Source: Xestospongia bergquistia (lineage: Eukaryota > Porifera > Demospongiae > Haplosclerida > Petrosiidae). Taken from it: a stretch of 64,000 nucleotides of DNA. The stretch covers positions 3,391,821 to 3,455,820 of the forward strand of contig OZ014417.1 in assembly GCA_963965975.1 (NCBI GenBank). Direction: 5' to 3'. Shown here in pieces: positions 12,526-24,659 of this stretch (position 1 is the first letter of the stretch; each line of letters opens with the position of its first letter). The notes below the pieces were generated by a model. That model was not told the origin of the DNA, did not search any database, and saw only the letters and a program-made list of their open reading frames with translations. Made by a program: the position numbers and the translations under genes.

Positions 12526-12719
12526 AATTTACTTTGTATTGAAATTATGATTATAGTATCAGCATTTCTTATTTTACTTGTTTTATTACTTAGCAGTTTA
12601 CTTGCTATAGATGTTAGCTTAATGAATTTTCTATACAGTATAAAGTAATCCATTAGAATTACTTTTCATTAATAAAAACTTAACCAGCAAGCAATTAAGT
12701 ATTGTTCACTTGTATAATG

Positions 12720-12990
12720 TGGATACTGTAGTGGTAGGAGGATTGTGTGGCCATGGCTATTGTCTATTGAGAAGTTATACAGTATCTCATAATTCTGACA
12801 ATCTCTATAAATTATTGGTCATTACTATATATTAGCAATGAGAACAGAATGGAGTTTACTGTACCCATCAGTATCTCATCAAGTACAAATAACTAATTTC
12901 TACTAAACCCAGACTTATTTGGAGATATGATTATGTAAACTAGAAAGAGGTTGTGATTTAATTGCTGAATCAGACTTGATAACTGATAAT
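12720..12990 (+). repeat. 3' flank of duplicated block, shared with 33480-33720
   Basis: The flank downstream of receptor copy 1 matches the flank of receptor copy 3 (for example gtgtggccatggctattgtc here and gtggccatgcatagctattg there, and cttatttggagatatgatta). It shows that the duplicated segment extends past the receptor gene into neighbouring LINE-like sequence. No gene is seen. Copy 3 carries about 245 extra bases at 33232-33477 at the matching point. Confidence 0.6.
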
Positions 12991-14090
12991 GTTAACAAAT
13001 CTTGCATATCATATGTTCAATCGGAAAAACCAATTTTTGAATATTATGTCTGAAGTAATCCTAACAAAGTCATGTCAAAGAGGTCAAATCTTCCATGGCT
13101 AAATAAATCCTTAATTAAAGATATGAGGAAAAGAAATAGACTGTATTTTGTTTGCTGGTGACAAATCCAATTTAAAGAAACAAAACACTGAACAATTTGC
13201 GAATGGCATTTATTTGTAGTTTAGATCTGAAGGATTCCAAAGTTTTTGGATATCATTTAAATGTATCAACAATGCTTACTCTTCTATACCTACATTATCT
13301 GATGGAAATGGTACTATTGCCAAGACAGACCCGGAAAAGCGAGTTTACTAAAGATATATTTTTAATCATATTTTAATTGATCATGTCTACCACTTGAATA
13401 TCATGTGAATTAGGAGAATTCATTGTCAGATTTTGAAGCCTGTTGTATTGAAAGTTAAGTTTATCTAATCTTAAGTTCATGTTGCCAGTCGACCAGATGA
13501 CATTTCAGCTAGACTGTTTAACAGTTAAAACATACAGATGGTTTTGCAACTTCATCAATTACCAAACTATTTATTTTATCATTGAGATCATAATCAAATA
13601 GTGGAAGAATGGAAAGTTGGCCATATTGTGTCCATTTCAAAGTCATCTAACATTAATTCACAGAATTGATTATCGAGCTGTGTCATTGTTAAGTATTTTA
13701 AATAAAGTGCTGGAATATGACATATATTCACTACTATTGGAACATTTAATACTAACTACCCTCTCTCTGACTTTCAATAGGAATTTATAAATGGTTGATC
13801 CACTGCTACTGCAACACTATATATAACTGATAATAGTTACAGACACTAGAAAATAGAGATAAAATCTGCATGTGCTGTTATCTTTGACTTTAAGTTTTGA
13901 CTGTCCCCATGCTCCACTACACAGCATATTATAGTTTAATGGGTTAAATAGTTGGATTATTATGTGGATTACCAACTACTTCACAAACAGAAGACAGGCT
14001 GTTGTTGTTGTAGCTGTTGTTATATAGTTGTAGGTAATAGATCAGACACTGCACCAGTTCAAATGTCTGGGGACAAGGCTAATGGTATCA
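12990..14090 (+). mobile_element. decayed non-LTR retrotransposon (LINE) remnant
   Basis: Broken plus-strand reading frames carry LINE reverse-transcriptase features: the pre-RT phrase PWLNKSLIKDMRKRNRL near 13090-13150, an SDGNGTIAKTDPEK-like segment near 13300, P-D-D-I-S near 13495, a DYRAVSLLSILNKVLE motif at about 13664-13715 and the EFING/FMKG region near 13780. Stops and frameshifts are everywhere. The same family recurs at 15840, 38862 and 58930. Confidence 0.7.
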
Positions 14091-14720
14091 TATCCTACAA
14101 CAGCCATCTTAATTTTTTTTAATCAAGTTGTTATCAAAATTGGAACCCTTCCAGTTATCAATTTAGATGAGTCCCAACCACTGTCCTTTTAATAGAACCA
14201 TTTTAGTTTAGCTTTTAATTCCTCAAATCCCTGTACCTGATTCTTTGTATGTTCATGTTTGTCCTGTTGGTCTTGACCCATTTCAGCAAACCTTGTATTA
14301 CAAGGACAAATGTTGTAAAGTGCCAGTAACATGACTTTTTTGAATCATGAGACGACACTAGAAAGTACCAAAAGAAAAAATGAAGGAGAGTTGACACTGA
14401 AAGTCATTGGTCATAGTGAGTCAGTTAACAAAAACGTTTTGGGCAACTTATGTATAATTATAGAAATAGTGATGGACAAGAGTCTCTAAGTTAGCTACAT
14501 TGATTACTGTACGCTTTCTTCTACAATATGCTTAACATCATCAAATGATCTTGCAATATCAAGTTGAGGGTTCAGCTCATGGACTCATCTTAGAAGATAT
14601 ATTTTGAGTTCTTCTAGTGATGAGTGTTTGTCTACTAAAAGTGGTTTGTGGCTTTAGCACTGTGTCTGCTTGACATGCTTAAAAATAAGGAAGTTGTGAA
14701 CAGTATAATAGTTGTGAATG
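14090..14720. mobile_element. LINE C-terminal remnant joined to a minus-strand ORF-like repeat
   Basis: Plus-strand 14090-14290 has the W-N-S-L-P-like segment and a Cys-rich finish typical of LINE ORF2 C-termini. From about 14330 to 14720 the minus strand holds an ORF-like remnant with the phrase PQLDIARSFDDV. The same pair recurs at 24100-24651 and 61715-62770, so it was duplicated as one piece. The ORF-like part is not recognised; it may be an exon of a multigene family. Confidence 0.5.
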
Positions 14721-15041
14721 AACCAAAATGTTAACAGAAGATGATGACTGCCTCCCATGAAAGTCTGTTAGCCTTAATGTACATTATAAAAACTGATTGG
14801 TTGATTTAACTATTAAAAAGTTTGCATGTAGCAAACTGTAAGTAAACATAATACTGTTTTAATTACTATTGTTCACGAATTGATTGTTTATCAATTGAAA
14901 TTGTTTTTATTTCTTTAAAAAAATCATTTTTAGTTCTAATATTTTGTAAACAGTTTGATTCATGCAACCTGGATAACAATATAATGGTTAAGTCAACCAA
15001 TCAGTTTTTACTGTGTATGTGAAGAACACATTAATGTAAGT

Positions 15042-15085
15042 TGTAAGCATGTTACAATAGTAAGACCCATTGTAACATGCTTACA
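15042..15085. repeat. perfect 17-bp inverted repeat
   Basis: Arms at 15042-15058 (tgtaagcatgttacaat) and 15069-15085 are exact reverse complements around a 10-base spacer. The related sequence near 25430 (agtaagacctattgtaacat) has only the spacer and right arm, so the left arm looks newly made. Confidence 0.85.
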
Positions 15086-15240
15086 GCCAGAGAGGTACAT
15101 GCAACTGGATGTACTCTCCACATATGTAATCATCAAGGTCTCAGATTATCAGTTTATTAATTACTAAGCTTACATAATTATGAACAGTAAATGATTTGTC
15201 TATATGTACTAATGCACATAAACAAATCATTTAATTACTA

Positions 15241-15540
15241 CTATCCTAAAGGTGGAGAAGACCAAGTTAACATTGCCATCCATCCAGTATCATTACTTTG
15301 CTCAATATCTAACATCATTGAAATAATTATATTTGATGCAATTTGTAAATTTGTGCTACCATCACTTTCTGCTAGTCAATTTGGTTTCATGAAGGGCAGG
15401 AAGATTGTGTTTGAAACAATTATTACCTACATTTCAACTATATACAGTAATATTTGTGATCATAATATAAGCAGACAAATGTAGTATACTAGACTACAGA
15501 AAGCATTTACTTTGACAGTATATCACAATCAAATTTGCTA
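15241..15540 (+). mobile_element. reverse-transcriptase fragment of a second LINE family
   Basis: A short frame carries HPVSLLCSISNIIEIIIFD and SQFGFMKGRKIVFETI, which fit the RT fingers region (P-V-S-L-L and Q-F-G-F). It is then interrupted by a stop at 15481 followed by LQKAF. The wording differs from the other LINE remnants here. No intact element surrounds it. Confidence 0.55.
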
Positions 15541-15839
15541 ATAAAGTTGTGGCAAATTAATGAAAAACATCGGTTCAATTGAAAGTAGTTCAAAATTATC
15601 TTTCATCATCTGTATCTTAACATGTTAAAAGTTTAAGACTTGTACTGAGTACAAAATGAATGAAAATATTTGAACTGACATAATTATAAGTGAAATGTTT
15701 AAGAGATTGTTGAATGTGTTCAATGTTGTACTAATGTTATTATTATGTTTTTTTACCTGACTTCCTATATTACATCTGTTTAATGACACCATTATTATCA
15801 TTAGTGTTTGACCAATTTTGGTTTTTGTTTTCCTGTAGT

Positions 15840-16796
15840 TTAATCCTAAGGATTTCTAAAGTGTTTGGAAGCCAATTAAATATATCAAAAAAGGTAATTT
15901 TGTATACCTAAATTAGCTGATGGAAATAGTACTATTCCCAGGACAGACTTCGAAAAGGCAAATTCACTAAATACATTTGTTATCATATTTTAATCAATCA
16001 TGTTCATTACTTGAATATCATGTGAATCAGACAGATTAATATTCATTGTCAGATGTTGAAGCCTATTGTACTAGAGGTGAAGTTTGTCTAATCTTAAGTT
16101 CTTGAAGACATACAAAGCCAGTGGACCTGATGACATTTCAACTCTAGAATGTTTAAACACACAAATGCATGGTTTTTCAACTTCATCAATTACAAACTAT
16201 TTATCATGAAGATCACTTCATATACCAGATGAATGGAAACTTAGTCATATTGTGCCCATTTCAAAGTCTCCTTACATCAATTCACCAAATGATTATTGAC
16301 CTGTGTCATTTTTAAGATATATAAGTAATGTGTTGGAATGTGACATATGATACACTACTATTAGAAATCTTTGTATCAACTAGCTCCCCTCTCACTCTCT
16401 TACTTTCAATGTGGATTTATGAAAGATCAATCCACTGTTACTACATTACTGTCTATAACTGATGAATAGTTACAGACACTTAGAAATAGAGATGAAGTTT
16501 GTGCTATTTTCTTTGACTTTAAAAAGGCTTTTCACTCTGTCCAATGTCATGCTCCACTACTCAGCATAATATGATTCATTGAGTTAAATAATGACATTAT
16601 TAAGTGGATTACCAACTACCTCAGAAACAGAAGACAGGTTGTTGTAGTTAATATAGTAGTAAAACAGACACTGCACTAGTTCTTTCAGGAGTTCCTCAGG
16701 GATCAATTTTGGATCTAATATTATTTTTTGTTTATTATTAATAGCATAAATGAATTAACACTCAATGGAAAGTTGACACTCTGGCAGATGACTTGT
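15840..16796 (+). mobile_element. decayed LINE reverse-transcriptase remnant
   Basis: Matches the family at 12990: A-S-G-P-D-D-I-S near 16115, NDY-PVSFLR near 16285, FQCGFMKDQSTVT near 16400, DFKKAFHSV near 16520 and GVPQGSILDLI near 16690, all on the plus strand with interrupting stops. It ends abruptly within the downstream phrase L-A-D-D-L-L, where the duplicated antiporter fragment begins at 16800. Confidence 0.7.
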
Positions 16797-16799
16797 TGT

Positions 16800-17347
16800 C
16801 TAATAGCAATGACAACATCAATGTTAGCAGCTGCAACAATTAAGTTGGTTATTCCTATACAAACAAATAGTACACAATAAAAGGACATATCTAAACATAA
16901 TATAAATACCTTCATTAATTCCTTTGACACTCTCCTTTAGTGTTAATATTGTAGGTACAACTACAGCAGGAGATATAGCTGATAGAAGATATCTAATAAC
17001 AAAAAATGTACAAAGAATTTGAAAATAGTCATCATCTCTTACCCTGTAGTTAGACCCCATTGCCAAGGCATGTTTAGATAAAATATTGAAATTGTACCAT
17101 CAACACTGCCTTCAAAAACACACGGTAAAATAGCTAACAATAGCAGCACAAATTTTAATCTCCGTAGTTTCTTTGCATCTAATGCTAAACCACCTCTTAT
17201 TAAAATGATGACCAGTGCTGTGTTTCTGAGAGTTGAACTCCACAATGGATTAATACTCTCCACAACAAGATCAGTAGAAGGAATATTACGAAGTATAAAT
17301 CCAGCTAACGTCATTCCCAAGAGAGGAGGTAATTTTATGAGATTCAT
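16800..17347 (-). pseudogene. antiporter (NHA) fragment, block 2
   Basis: The minus strand holds the second half of NHA exon 1 (17347-17044, beginning MNLIKLPPLLGM), all of exon 2 and the start of exon 3, nearly identical to 4610-5157. It carries the same NIDVV motif. Both ends are abrupt: into a LINE at 16800 and into LRP2BP exon 1 at 17347. There is no start, promoter or C-terminal half, so it cannot make a transporter. Confidence 0.9.
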
Positions 17348-19411
17348 TCAGAGACTTATTTACGTGAAGGAGCTGAACTAGATGACATTCAAGCATTATA
17401 TCAATTAGCTGTCATGTACTATGATGGTATTGGGACAGAAACATGTCCTGTAAGTTATATTAATTAATTCTAGAATTAAAATAGGTTCTAGTTTTCTAAT
17501 TAAAATTAATAATGATTAGCTTAGTCTTGTAAGCCTCAATCAAGTAGTACAATAATTAGTCTATACAAGTTTGTTTGTATGAAAGCTCAGTATTTTGTAT
17601 TTTATTAAAATATGATTTTGACAAGAATAGGATTCCTTCTCTGGTCCTTTACACAGAGAGATCTGGCGTCCCCTTTTTGTCATGTATCAATGTTTAATTC
17701 ACATATGTTAAAGTGAACTCATTCTGATAAGGCTAGAGTTCCTAATTCTATGTCTCTAGTCTATCCTTCTATTGTCATGTGTCAATGTTTAATTCACATA
17801 TGTTAAAGTGAACTCACTCTGATAAGGCTAGAATTCCTAATTCTATGTCTCTAGTCTATCCTTCTTTTGTCATGTGTCAATGTTTAATTCACATATGTTA
17901 AAGTGAACTCATTCTGATAAGGCTAGAATTCCTAATTCTATGTCTCTGGTCTATCCTTCTTTTGTCATGTGTCAATGTTTAATTAAAAATGTTAAAGTGT
18001 AGTCATTTGGTACTGTTTCTTTAGAATGGTCCCCCACAAAAGTGGTCAGAGGTATTTAAAATGTCAGTCCTAGGATAGAAAGTTTTGGTGCTGGGAACAT
18101 TTTTCATGAATAAAATCGTCCCAGGAAAATTTGTCCTAACATGCACAAAAAGGGCCACAGTTTCTTACTGAAAAGTAGTAAATAAAGAAAACGAATCTAA
18201 GGACAATAACTATAATATAATTTAGAATGACAATAACCTGGAATAAGGTAATAGAAACAGTATTAGCAAGTTTGTCAGATATCCCAATTAGTCTCTACTC
18301 AATCAACAGATAGTATTACTATATATTAGCTGCTATGTTCATGTGTCATTTGGAATAAATTTGCCAAATTGTTTATCACAGGAAATAGATTTCATTTAAT
18401 GTTGAAAGTTGCTAAATCAAATGTTAAAGGAAGTCAACAAGTTGTTCCTGCTGCACAATTCAATGTTGGCAGAGCTTATTACCAAGGTAAAAAATTGAAT
18501 GGTCATATTATATAATTATAAACTATAAATTGTTCGTTTGCAGGATTTGGTGTTAAACAAAGCAATGATGAGGTGACAAAATGGTGGGAATTGTGTTCTC
18601 ATTCTAATTCAGTCTCTTCTGTTTGAGCAATGAACACTTTAGCTTTGTATTATTCACACATTGACAAAGAAAAGGTATTACATAGTTAATTGTGGTTGAA
18701 GGTATGTTCTTTAAATAGGCTTTCTCTTGGCATGTCAAAGCTGCAGAGAATGGCCACTCAGATTCAATGGGTATGTCAATGTCTAGAAATAAATAAAGTT
18801 TTCTATAACAGACTGTGTGCATGTGTGGGTGTTCATGTGATATTTTTTTAGGTACTCTTGGGTTGTTGTATACAAAAGGAGAGGGTTGTGCAATTAATAA
18901 AGAATTATCTCTAAAGTGGTTAAAGAAGTCAGCTGAAAGTGGTAGCATATATGGAACAGGTCTCTTATCTCATTATTATTATGCAATGAAGATGTATAGT
19001 AAAGCTGTAGAAATAGCTAAAAGGTATGTCTTTTCATAATGTCATAATTTTCTACTACATATAATATTAGTGTTTATGACATCAGTGGAAATGTCGAGAG
19101 CCTTGCAGCTCAAAATGGAAGTTTACCTACTCTAGTGTCTGAAGGATTGGCAATTGCATATTTTGTATATGCTCAATGTCTCTATCTTGGACAAGGAATT
19201 ATAAGAGATGTTCAAAAAGCTAATACATGTTTCACTAAGGTACATTTACAGTGAGAGAATAGTAATAATACTTATAACTCATATCTGATAGATAATACAC
19301 TAATAAAATGAACATTTATTTAAAAGAAACACATTTCTTTTATAGGCAAAAGAAATCAACAAAACTGTTACAGGAGATTTACACACAAAAATGATGTATG
19401 GAGGACTTTGA
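17348..19411 (+). pseudogene. LRP2BP-like pseudogene, block 2
   Basis: Contains the last third of exon 1 and recognisable exons 2-7 of the gene at 5854. The start codon and first part of exon 1 are missing, replaced by antiporter sequence. Exon 2 has lost one base (gaaatagatttcat against gaaaaaggatttcat), and exon 3 has TGA where copy 1 has CGA (Arg). Splice sites remain largely intact. The TGA is shared with the copy at 26.3 kb. Confidence 0.9.
17678..17990. repeat. 95-bp minisatellite, about 3.3 units
   Basis: Equivalent tgtcatgt points fall at 17678, 17773, 17868 and 17963, a regular 95-bp spacing. Units are nearly identical (core gttaaagtgaactcattctg). It lies in intron 1 of the LRP2BP pseudogene, and the parental intron at 6355-6480 has fewer units, so it expanded after duplication. 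Confidence 0.85.
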
Positions 19412-19820
19412 AATTAAACGCAAATCATATTTTTAGAAAACAATCAAGTCAATATGTATCATAAATGACAAGACCTATAAGATTAATATTTTTTGAAATT
19501 GTGTTAATCCTAAGACCAGTAAAATGGTGATCTTATAATGAAAATCTTTTGTTCAAGTTTTATTTGCTAATCTTTAAACTTGTACTATATAATATATCTA
19601 AATAGATGTTGTTATGTCAATACACAGTTGTTGTTATAGAAATTTAACATAATAGATCCTATAAACCTTGGAATGTAGATACTCTATAATTATATTGATC
19701 CAGAATTGAGGCGTGGCTTAATTGAATAAAATTAATATTAAACATTATTTGCAATAAGAAAACATGTTATTTTTGGTTACCATTATAAAGATCAAGTAAT
19801 AATAACTTATAATATTATAT

Positions 19821-22803
19821 TCAGCAAGATTTATTACATGGATAGGGACAGTCAACTTCTTTTGACTCTCCAGAAGTCTTAAAGTACCAGTTACTAAAAG
19901 TCTTACTGACACTTTGACCTTCTACTTCTATTGAATTCCAAGATTTGTCATTCAGAGATTGACAGTGAGTCAAACAAGAGTCTAGAAAAGCACCATTACT
20001 CTCAGAAATTATGATGGAATCAGCAGCTTGTTGAAACTCCTATTAATTATATCAAGGATGGTATGTTAATACATGATATTTTCTACTTACATGAAAAAAC
20101 TGTTCAACTTTTTCTAATTCATCAGGAGTACAATGAGGTGGAATGCATTTAAGTTGGAGAATATTTTTAAGTTGCCATTTGTCATATTGAGAATTTAATG
20201 CAAATATTGGACTGGATATATGAGGATAAGTATACTAAAAGTAACAGAAACTGTTTGATTGGACTATATAGATCCACTATACCTGAGCCATGAAACATTT
20301 CCAAGTTTCATTTCCATTAGCCTTGATGCAATTCTGATTAACTCCATTAGTACAATTCTGCATATTATATACTGAAATTGAATACAATAGAAAGTATATT
20401 GTCAATATTAATTAAAAAATAATATTATAAAGATTGTTGCCAAGTACTTTAGTGTAAGGCAATTAATTTGAACAAAGCAGACATATTTATAACAATCACA
20501 AGATATATATAAGACATTTAGACTCTAAATGTCTTATATATATCTTGTGATTGTTTTTTAGAGCAATGAGAGGTGAATAAAACCAAAGACTAAATTAGGA
20601 GCTAGGCATACAAAATTATGCTACAATTGCTAGAGCTTACTTTATTCTAGACAAACTAAAGAGATCAAATCTAGAGCCTATCACTGGTAAGGAACCCTGC
20701 ATGTTCACATATTCATATATCAATTAAGACATTTCAACATCAGTAGAAAATACAGTGACGTGCATAAAGTAATACTGACACTGCAGGAGTCATACATAGT
20801 TTCAAATCATTAATAAGTATATCCAAAATTATTTGTTTTTTGATAAAAACAAACAGTGTACCTATTTACTGCATTGGTATATATACAATTAGCAGTCTGT
20901 GGGTTAAGTATAATGTCTTCACTATTTTCACTAGTCATATGCATTGATCTATGGTGACATGTTAATTACATTACAAATATTACATTATGTGTAATCCTAG
21001 CAGGCAAAGTATGTCATCAAATAAAGATACTAACCATATTGATATAATCCTCTGATGTGCATTTGGCCATTAATATTTGGAGCATCAATAAAATATCTAT
21101 CAAATAACAAAAAAGTATGAAACATACCAATAATTAATGAATATACTATATAATATTAGGCTCTCAAGATTATGACATCATTGAATCATGACTTACCCAG
21201 CATCAGCCATAGCATGATATTTAGTTGAGGATGGAAGAACACTTTGGACATAGTCAGTATGAAGATAAGTAGCTAATCCACCAGCTATAATAATGAACAA
21301 AACTGGATAAACAATAATATCAATTATATTTATATTAATAATATACGATATTTTCTTAACACTTATAGAAACATAATATTTAATTGGTAATGAATATAAT
21401 TAGTGTTTTGCAAACAGTTACAATACATTATAATCTCAGTCTCAAAACTCTCTGTATATCTAAACAAAGAACAAACAAGACATATATGTCAATAGCATCA
21501 ATGTAGGGACTATTATTATGGGTATAAAATGCATCACTGATATTTTAACTGATTTAGATATCAATTTGTCAGATATAGAATATCAGTTTCATGATTATTA
21601 GATTTAAAGTGTCTATATTGAAACACCATATTTTAATGGGAAATCAATATAAGTTTAGATCCTTGATCATGATCCTGACATTAAAGGAATTATACAGAGA
21701 TACAAAGGATAAAAGTAGTAACAGTGGATGCAATTCTTTTATAAAATGTTTACCGATATTTCTTTGTATACAATAGTAAATAGCACACATTTCTGGTATA
21801 TATTACTATTTTTCTTGTTTACGCACCACTACAATTCCAAACACTGAAACTAAAAGTATGGTATTCTATTAGTGGAACTCTAAACACTGACTTGTTAAAA
21901 TATTTAGCACTAGTTATTTTTATAAAGTAGATTTGTATTAGTTCCATTACTATTGTTGAAAATATATTGATTATTAAAATGTTGTGCTTTTATTCTATCC
22001 AGTATGTCCTATATTATATTATATGTATGTCTTACATGAATCTATATGAATAATAATAGCTTGCTCTAATATAATTACAGACTAATTAAATAAAAAAGAA
22101 AGGCATTGCTATTGTGTAATACCTATTATGATAAACTCAACTAGAACGTTCTATACCTGAACAACCAGTTAGAATTACTTCTTCAGATTTATTCATTCCA
22201 GCTATCATTAGTGCACCCAGTATTGATTGAAGTATTCTGAAGCCTCTAAAATAGATTGGAGTCCCTTCTACATCAACTGGATGGTTACTATAGTATAATA
22301 CATGTATACACAATCATTGATGTTATATTATAACTTACACATTGCCACTAAATGATGCTCCATCACAATAGTTAATAAAAGCTAGATTCCAATTATAAAA
22401 GTCAGGATTATTGTCTTGATTATCAGAAAGAAAACCAGAGAATGAAGCAGTAGCTGGCCAGGATTTTGATGACCCAAGTCTGGATTTACTTCGATCTAAA
22501 CAAGCTCCTTCATCATAACACCATCCTCCACCTTCCAAATGAATAATCCATTTACCAGCACCAGTTCCTGAACCTACATATAATTAATGTGGAAAAATGT
22601 GTCACATATATATATTATATATAGCCAGTCCATCCTTTGCAATATCACAACTAACCTTGCCTAAAATAATATCCTGGAGGTGAGCCATCTAGACATAAAG
22701 CTTCTTTTTCATCTTTTAAGAGCACCAACTTCGCTGGTTCACTATATACAACTATCAAAAATGTATGTAAAGCAAGGACTATAAAGAGAAAAGAGTTCTT
22801 CAT
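19821..22803 (-). CDS. pectin acetylesterase/Notum-family esterase, block 2 copy (possibly damaged)
   Basis: All nine exons of the block 1 esterase are recognisable, from the start codon at 22803 to the stop at 19821, including the signal peptide, LEGGGWC, YCDGASFSGN, GCSAGG and the Ser-Asp-His set with SCLTHCQS. Coding differences are mostly substitutions. Two cautions apply. The acceptor I use for exon 6 in copy 1 (gaag before the exon) reads gaaa here, which would abolish it. The intron between exons 6 and 7 holds a 65-bp palindrome. If another acceptor is used the gene could still be active. Introns are larger than in copy 1 near 21780-22140. Confidence 0.65.
20491..20555. repeat. perfect 65-bp palindrome (32-bp arms)
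   Basis: Arms 20491-20522 and 20524-20555 are exact reverse complements about a single central base. The matching place in the other two esterase copies (about 9027-9055 and 28436-28460) has only one arm, so the second arm was added in this copy. It sits in an intron. Confidence 0.92.
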
Positions 22804-23284
22804 CTCTACCAAGTCAACGAAGAATATGGAACCCCCTTACAGAAGCTGCCCTAATTCTACAGGCTCCGCCTCTTTAGTAAGAGGAGCATATAAGTGTAAT
22901 AAATCTATAAGTTCGAATTCTGCAGATTCCGACCATTCGTTCATATTATTTTGTCAATTTTAGCATCATAAATGGAAATAAATTGTATGACTGAACTAGA
23001 ATGATACAGTTGGAACTTGTTGGAGTACATAAATCATTGAAATTTTAAACCATTTAGGGTTAGGGCCTTGCAGTAGACTATGGATGCTTATCACATTTCT
23101 AAGTAGCATTATAAATATTTATTGTAGCATAAAAACCAGACATTTTTGTTACTTGTACAAATTTCTCAATTATTGTTTCCAGAGCAACAACACAAGCGTA
23201 CAAAAAATCAGTACTGTGGTCTAGACCTTCATTTATGTTGAAGACTCAAAAGTTAATATTTATAACGTGGCTAGATTCCGCTAG

Positions 23285-23350
23285 AATAAAGCCATACTTT
23301 AATGTGAAATTAGTTATATAGCTAATTTCACATTAAAGTGTGGCTTTATT
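23285..23350. repeat. near-perfect palindrome, ~29-bp arms
   Basis: The left arm starts aataaagccatactttaat at 23285 and the right arm ends in gtgtggctttatt at 23350; there is one arm mismatch plus one near the centre. The corresponding block 3 sequence near 31706-31745 has a single arm. It lies upstream of receptor copy 2. Confidence 0.85.
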
Positions 23351-23599
23351 TTATTTTATAATATATAATAAAATAAAATAAAATAATTATGTCTTATTAA
23401 ATGCCACTTGTGACAATCACAAATTATAATAATAGCAAATGAAAATACTTTATTACCAATTTATAGAAAACATAATAGTTTAATGTGAAATTAATACTAC
23501 TTGTATAGACCTACCCTAGATTAACTGCATTCAGCAAAAATAGTTATATTTAGACATTATGGTTTGCATCCGGTAGGAGGAGGTTGGACCATTGCTGAA

Positions 23600-24010
23600 A
23601 TGGAGCTCTTACGTTCCAACTCGCTTTCCAATCATTGCAATGGATCTTTTACCAAGAGTCAAATGAATCATTTGTTGATAGCAATGACAAGTACTAGTGC
23701 TGTATCAACTCTAATGTGTATTGTGACAATAGCAATAGTTCTTTGTCTAAAGTTATACAAATATTTTGTTTATCGATTGGCAATTTACCAAGTTGTCGCT
23801 GCGTTATTGTTTAGTATGACTGAATGTCTGGTTATAATAAATATGAACTATAGAAGCAGTCTATTTTATTCTATTGCCTGCAAGACAATAGCTTTTCTTA
23901 TCCAATATACAATGTGGGTAAAACTTCTATTTATACTGTGTCTAGTCTTTCATTTGTTTTGTCTGGCTGTGTGTTTGAAAAACTTTGTGAAACATTTGTT
24001 GAAATTGTAG
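23600..24010 (+). pseudogene. truncated seven-transmembrane receptor, copy 2
   Basis: The first 130 or so residues match receptor copy 1 through the third membrane segment (CLKNFVK), then sequence changes abruptly and a stop follows at 24008-24010. Four of seven membrane segments are missing. Inserted and deleted residues near the N-terminus are as in copy 3 (LRSNSLSNHC and MTECLV), placing copies 2 and 3 closer to each other than to copy 1. Confidence 0.9.
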
Positions 24011-24060
24011 GTTGTGATAGTTTGCTCTCTTATGAGAAATGCTCGTTACATCTACAACCT
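23993..24060 (-). pseudogene. fragment of the acidic-tail gene found in the PRDM cluster
   Basis: Directly after the receptor breakpoint, gttgaaattgtaggttgtga resembles the repeated tail sequence at 43700, 52145 and 55555, whose minus strand reads KRAKLSQPTISTDD. This ties block 2 to material from the region 20-30 kb further right. It is too short to code. Confidence 0.6.
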
Positions 24061-24099
24061 AACCTGATCCTCTTCCCTAAAATATACTCTCTGTCTTTT

Positions 24100-24651
24100 C
24101 TACAACAACCATATTAACTTCTTTATTTCAATCAACTTGTTATTAAGATTTGGAATTCTCTTCCTGTTATCAAATTAGATAAGTCCACATGACTGTTCAA
24201 AAGTTCTTTTTATGGAACCATTTATTTTAGCTTTTAAGTTCTCAAATTCCTGCACATAATTCTTTGTCTGTCCATGTTCATCCTGTTAGTCCTGACCTAC
24301 TCCACTGAACTTTAGCCGATCAAGGTACATAAATATGTTAACAGTCACTTGTATATATGCTTTTTGGGCTCCTCCAGAGCTTGTGAGATGGTCTTCAACT
24401 AATAATATCCATAACATCATCAAATGACCTGGCAATATCAAGTTGAGGCATTAGCTGATGGAATCATCTTAGAAAACATATTTGGAGTTCTTTTACTTGT
24501 GGACATTTGTCTACTAATGATGCATTTGGTTTGTGGCTCTTGTGCTGTATCTGCTTTACATGTTTAAAAAATAAAGTAGTTTTGAACAGTATAATAATTG
24601 TAAATGGATTGAGGAGATATATAACAACTATTTTAATGTTAACAGATGATG
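24100..24651. mobile_element. LINE C-terminal remnant with minus-strand ORF-like repeat
   Basis: Second copy of the pair described at 14090. It starts with ctacaacaaccatattaact, also present at 61718, continues through a LINE W-N-S-L-P type segment (about 24130-24310), then minus-strand text with PQLDIARSFDDVMDI near 24410-24480. It is interrupted at 24660 by the hAT element. Confidence 0.55.
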
Positions 24652-24659
24652 ACTGTATC

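Noticed and set aside
15191..15484. A 97-codon plus-strand ORF as a host gene
   Set aside because: Its C-terminal part reads as reverse transcriptase and it is embedded in LINE debris.
23285..23350. Treating the palindromes as MITEs
   Set aside because: They have no target duplication, and paralogues retain one arm as ordinary sequence.
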